Source of the DNA: Flavobacteriaceae bacterium
GTDB lineage: Bacteria; Bacteroidota; Bacteroidia; Flavobacteriales; Flavobacteriaceae
Assembly: GCA_018623655.1 (NCBI GenBank)
Contig: JAAZVG010000061.1
Location: 1-8,410 of the forward strand
DNA: 8,410 nt
Reading direction: 5' to 3'
In this document: in pieces, positions 6,244 to 8,410 of the stretch
Layout of the letters: each line of letters begins with the position of its first letter
Numbering within the stretch: position 1 is the first letter of the stretch
Made by a program: the position numbers and the translations under genes
The notes under the pieces: model-generated
The model's input: only the letters and a program-made list of their open reading frames with translations
Told to the model about the DNA's origin: nothing
Databases searched by the model: none

Positions 6244-8410
6244 ATGCATATTTCTCATCGCTGGTTACATGATTATTTAGATTTCGATTTAAGCCCTACT
6301 AAAACTTCTGAATTATTAACTGATCTAGGTCTTGAAGTTGAAGGCCTAAGCTCCTACCAATCTATTAAAGGAGGTCTTGAAGGAATCATTGTAGGAGAAG
6401 TTATTAGCTGTAAAAAACATCCCAATGCCGATCGACTTAAGGTAACCGAAGTGAATCTTGGTGATCAAATTGTTCAAATCGTTTGCGGAGCACCTAATGT
6501 AGCAAAAGGGCAAAAAGTCCCAGTAGCTACCGTAGGAACATTGCTTCACCCAACAAAAGGAGAACCCTTTAAAATAAAGAAAAGCAAAATTCGCGGTGAA
6601 GAGAGTCTTGGTATGATCTGCGCAGAGGATGAAATGGGTATAGGAAATTCTCACGATGGAATCCTAGTACTCTCCGAGGATGCTGAAATTGGTACCCCAC
6701 TATCAGAATTAATCGATACCTACGAAGATCATATCTATGAAATTGGCTTGACCCCGAACCGCTCGGACGCCATGAGTCATTACGGAGTAGCTAGAGATCT
6801 TAGGGCTGGTTTATCGCTAGAAAAAGCTCAGCCTCCACTAAACACAATACCTATTTCGTCTTTCCACGTTGAAAATACCACTTCACCTATCGAAATTGAG
6901 GTAGAAGAACATGAGTTAGCTCCTAGGTACCTTGGCGTAGTTATTACCGGAATTGAGGTTAAAGAATCTCCTTCTTGGCTTAAAGACCGTTTGAAAAGCA
7001 TTGGGTTAAGTCCTATAAATAATATTGTAGATGTAACCAACTACATTCTGCATGGCCTGGGTCAACCCCTTCATGCTTTTGACTATGACAGAATTAAAGG
7101 ATCAAAAGTGATCGTAAGAAAGGCAAAGCCTGGAGAAAAACTTCTTTGTCTAGACGATGTCGATCGTGCGTTAGATGCCGATGATCTCCTAATCTGTGAC
7201 TCTAAAGACCCGATGTGTATTGCAGGTGTCTTTGGAGGACTGAATTCTGGAGTGAGTAATACCACCAAAAGCATTTTTCTCGAAAGTGCTTATTTCGACG
7301 CAGTAAATGTGCGTAAAACGGCAAAGAGACATGGATTGAATACCGATGCCTCCTTTAGATTTGAGCGTGGAGTTGATATTGAATTTTGTGAAATTGCATT
7401 AAAACGTGCGGCAAACCTTATTCGAGAGGTCGCAGGTGGAGTAATTTCTAGTGAAATCTCTTCATTCTATCCCAAAGAAAGAGAAGCGATTCAGCTCTTC
7501 TTGAACTATGAAAAACTCAATAATATTTTGGGACATGAAATAGAGAAAGAAAAAATCAAATCAATTCTTGTTAATCTAGATTTCAGAATACTCAATGAAA
7601 CCGAATCTGGTTTGGGCCTTATTACTCCATTATATCGCGTCGATGTAACCAGAGAAATTGACGTAGTCGAAGAAATTTTAAGGGTATACGGATATAACCA
7701 GATTCCCATACCTAAAAGGCTGACGAGCACTTTACACCGTTCAAAATCATCTTTTAACCTACACAAACAAAATAAAATCGCTGACCTCCTGGTTGGCCTA
7801 GGATATAATGAGATTTTAACTAATAGCCTGGTTTCCGTTTCAAGTAATCAATTTGGTCAATCGGTATCATTAAAAAATCCTTTAAGTAAAGAATTAGAGG
7901 TACTTAGAGATCATATGATCGGAACTACTCTTCAAAGTGTGGCTTTCAATTTAAATCGTCAACGTAGCGATATTAAATTCTTCGAATTCGGCAAAACCTA
8001 TTCTAAAAAAAGTGAGGGTTTTGAGGAAAACAGGGAATTAGTTTTGGCGGTAACTGGAAATAGGTACTCAGAAAACTGGATGCAAGCTTTATCATCTATA
8101 AGTTTCTATGACTTAAAGACCGTTACCTTTGAGCTTATTAATCGACTGGGTATTAACAAGCTACAAGAATCGCTTTTAAACAATGAGCATTCTTTTTTCG
8201 AAGAAGGGTTATCGCTAGAGTCAAATGGTAATTTAATCGCAGAATTAGGACTCGTTCGCGAAAATTATCTAGAAGCCTACGATATTAAACAGAATGTATT
8301 ATCGGCTGTGATCTATTGGGACAAGCTTCTTCTGTTATCTCAACAGGAAGAAGGTGAAAAACGATATGTTACAATCCCGAAATATCCTGCAGTTAGAAGA
8401 GATTTAGCGC
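6244..8410 (+). CDS. pheT: phenylalanine--tRNA ligase beta subunit (partial, C-terminus beyond the window)
   Basis: PheT forms the alpha2-beta2 phenylalanyl-tRNA synthetase with PheS; the beta chain binds tRNA and edits mischarged Tyr-tRNA(Phe). The frame is open from the ATG at 6244 to the window edge, giving 722 residues of an expected 800 or so. The order of domains is normal: an N-terminal ISHRWLHDYL segment; an EMAP-type tRNA-binding OB fold (about 42-150, with HPNADRLKV and KIRGEESLGMICAEDEMG); the B3/B4 editing domain (about 210-400, with GQPLHAFDYD and LNTDASFRFERGVD); the B5 domain (about 402-485, ending VTREIDVVEEILRVYGY); the catalytic-like core; and the start of the FDX-ACB anticodon-binding domain (YPAVRRDLA, 714-722). 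Editing residues Glu347, Thr367 and Ala369 appear to match Glu334, Thr354 and Ala356 of E. coli. pheS is not adjacent upstream, so the two subunits are not in the usual pheST order here. Confidence 0.96.
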   Translation, partial: MHISHRWLHDYLDFDLSPTKTSELLTDLGLEVEGLSSYQSIKGGLEGIIVGEVISCKKHPNADRLKVTEVNLGDQIVQIVCGAPNVAKGQKVPVATVGTLLHPTKGEPFKIKKSKIRGEESLGMICAEDEMGIGNSHDGILVLSEDAEIGTPLSELIDTYEDHIYEIGLTPNRSDAMSHYGVARDLRAGLSLEKAQPPLNTIPISSFHVENTTSPIEIEVEEHELAPRYLGVVITGIEVKESPSWLKDRLKSIGLSPINNIVDVTNYILHGLGQPLHAFDYDRIKGSKVIVRKAKPGEKLLCLDDVDRALDADDLLICDSKDPMCIAGVFGGLNSGVSNTTKSIFLESAYFDAVNVRKTAKRHGLNTDASFRFERGVDIEFCEIALKRAANLIREVAGGVISSEISSFYPKEREAIQLFLNYEKLNNILGHEIEKEKIKSILVNLDFRILNETESGLGLITPLYRVDVTREIDVVEEILRVYGYNQIPIPKRLTSTLHRSKSSFNLHKQNKIADLLVGLGYNEILTNSLVSVSSNQFGQSVSLKNPLSKELEVLRDHMIGTTLQSVAFNLNRQRSDIKFFEFGKTYSKKSEGFEENRELVLAVTGNRYSENWMQALSSISFYDLKTVTFELINRLGINKLQESLLNNEHSFFEEGLSLESNGNLIAELGLVRENYLEAYDIKQNVLSAVIYWDKLLLLSQQEEGEKRYVTIPKYPAVRRDLA

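Noticed and set aside
6346..7766. Four minus-strand open frames (6346-6654, 6828-7040, 7083-7274, 7506-7766)
   Set aside because: All lie antisense within pheT, whose frame is continuous and matches the family domain by domain.
1..8410. Search by eye for insertion sequences, CRISPR repeats, phage genes, toxin-antitoxin pairs or a novel gene system
   Set aside because: All coding space is accounted for by housekeeping genes and two small exported proteins; no repeat arrays, transposase motifs or integration duplications were seen, and the tRNA is not followed by an integrase or a partial tRNA copy.

Overview
The window looks like an ordinary, AT-rich chromosomal stretch from a member of the Bacteroidota, probably on the Flavobacteriia/Cytophagia side. 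Three things suggest this. The genes have almost no Shine-Dalgarno sequences. Several genes are preceded by matches to the Bacteroidota -7 promoter element TAnnTTTG. The protein variants also fit the phylum, for example DnaK ending in DFEEVK and exported proteins with signal peptides ending in Gln after Thr or Ala. The phylum call is an inference from these traits; the species cannot be named.

Layout. From 1 to about 2700 everything reads on the minus strand: a left-truncated outer-membrane-type protein (DUF481-like), a tRNA-Ser(UGA), and dnaK. Rho-independent terminators lie after dnaK and after the tRNA, so the three are probably separate transcripts. A 110-bp divergent gap (2701-2810) with a 13-bp perfect inverted repeat separates dnaK from sdaA, an iron-sulfur L-serine dehydratase on the plus strand. 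A small exported NTF2/SnoaL-like protein lies on the minus strand at 4213-4674. It overlaps the end of sdaA tail to tail by 20 bp and faces away from panB across only 37 bp. Then panB (ketopantoate hydroxymethyltransferase) and an RluA-type pseudouridine synthase overlap by one base, and pheT (phenylalanyl-tRNA synthetase beta chain) runs off the right edge at about 90% of its expected length.

Functionally this is housekeeping: protein folding (DnaK), serine catabolism to pyruvate (SdaA), the first committed step of pantothenate/CoA synthesis (PanB), RNA modification (RluA family), and translation (tRNA-Ser, PheT). There is no sign of mobile elements, phage, CRISPR, defence genes or a biosynthetic cluster, and I do not see a new system. 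The points worth a second look are about gene packing and regulation: the shared palindrome between dnaK and sdaA, the overlapping back-to-back promoters of panB and the NTF2-like gene, the terminator-free convergent overlap, and the panB-rluA stop/start overlap with a GTG start.
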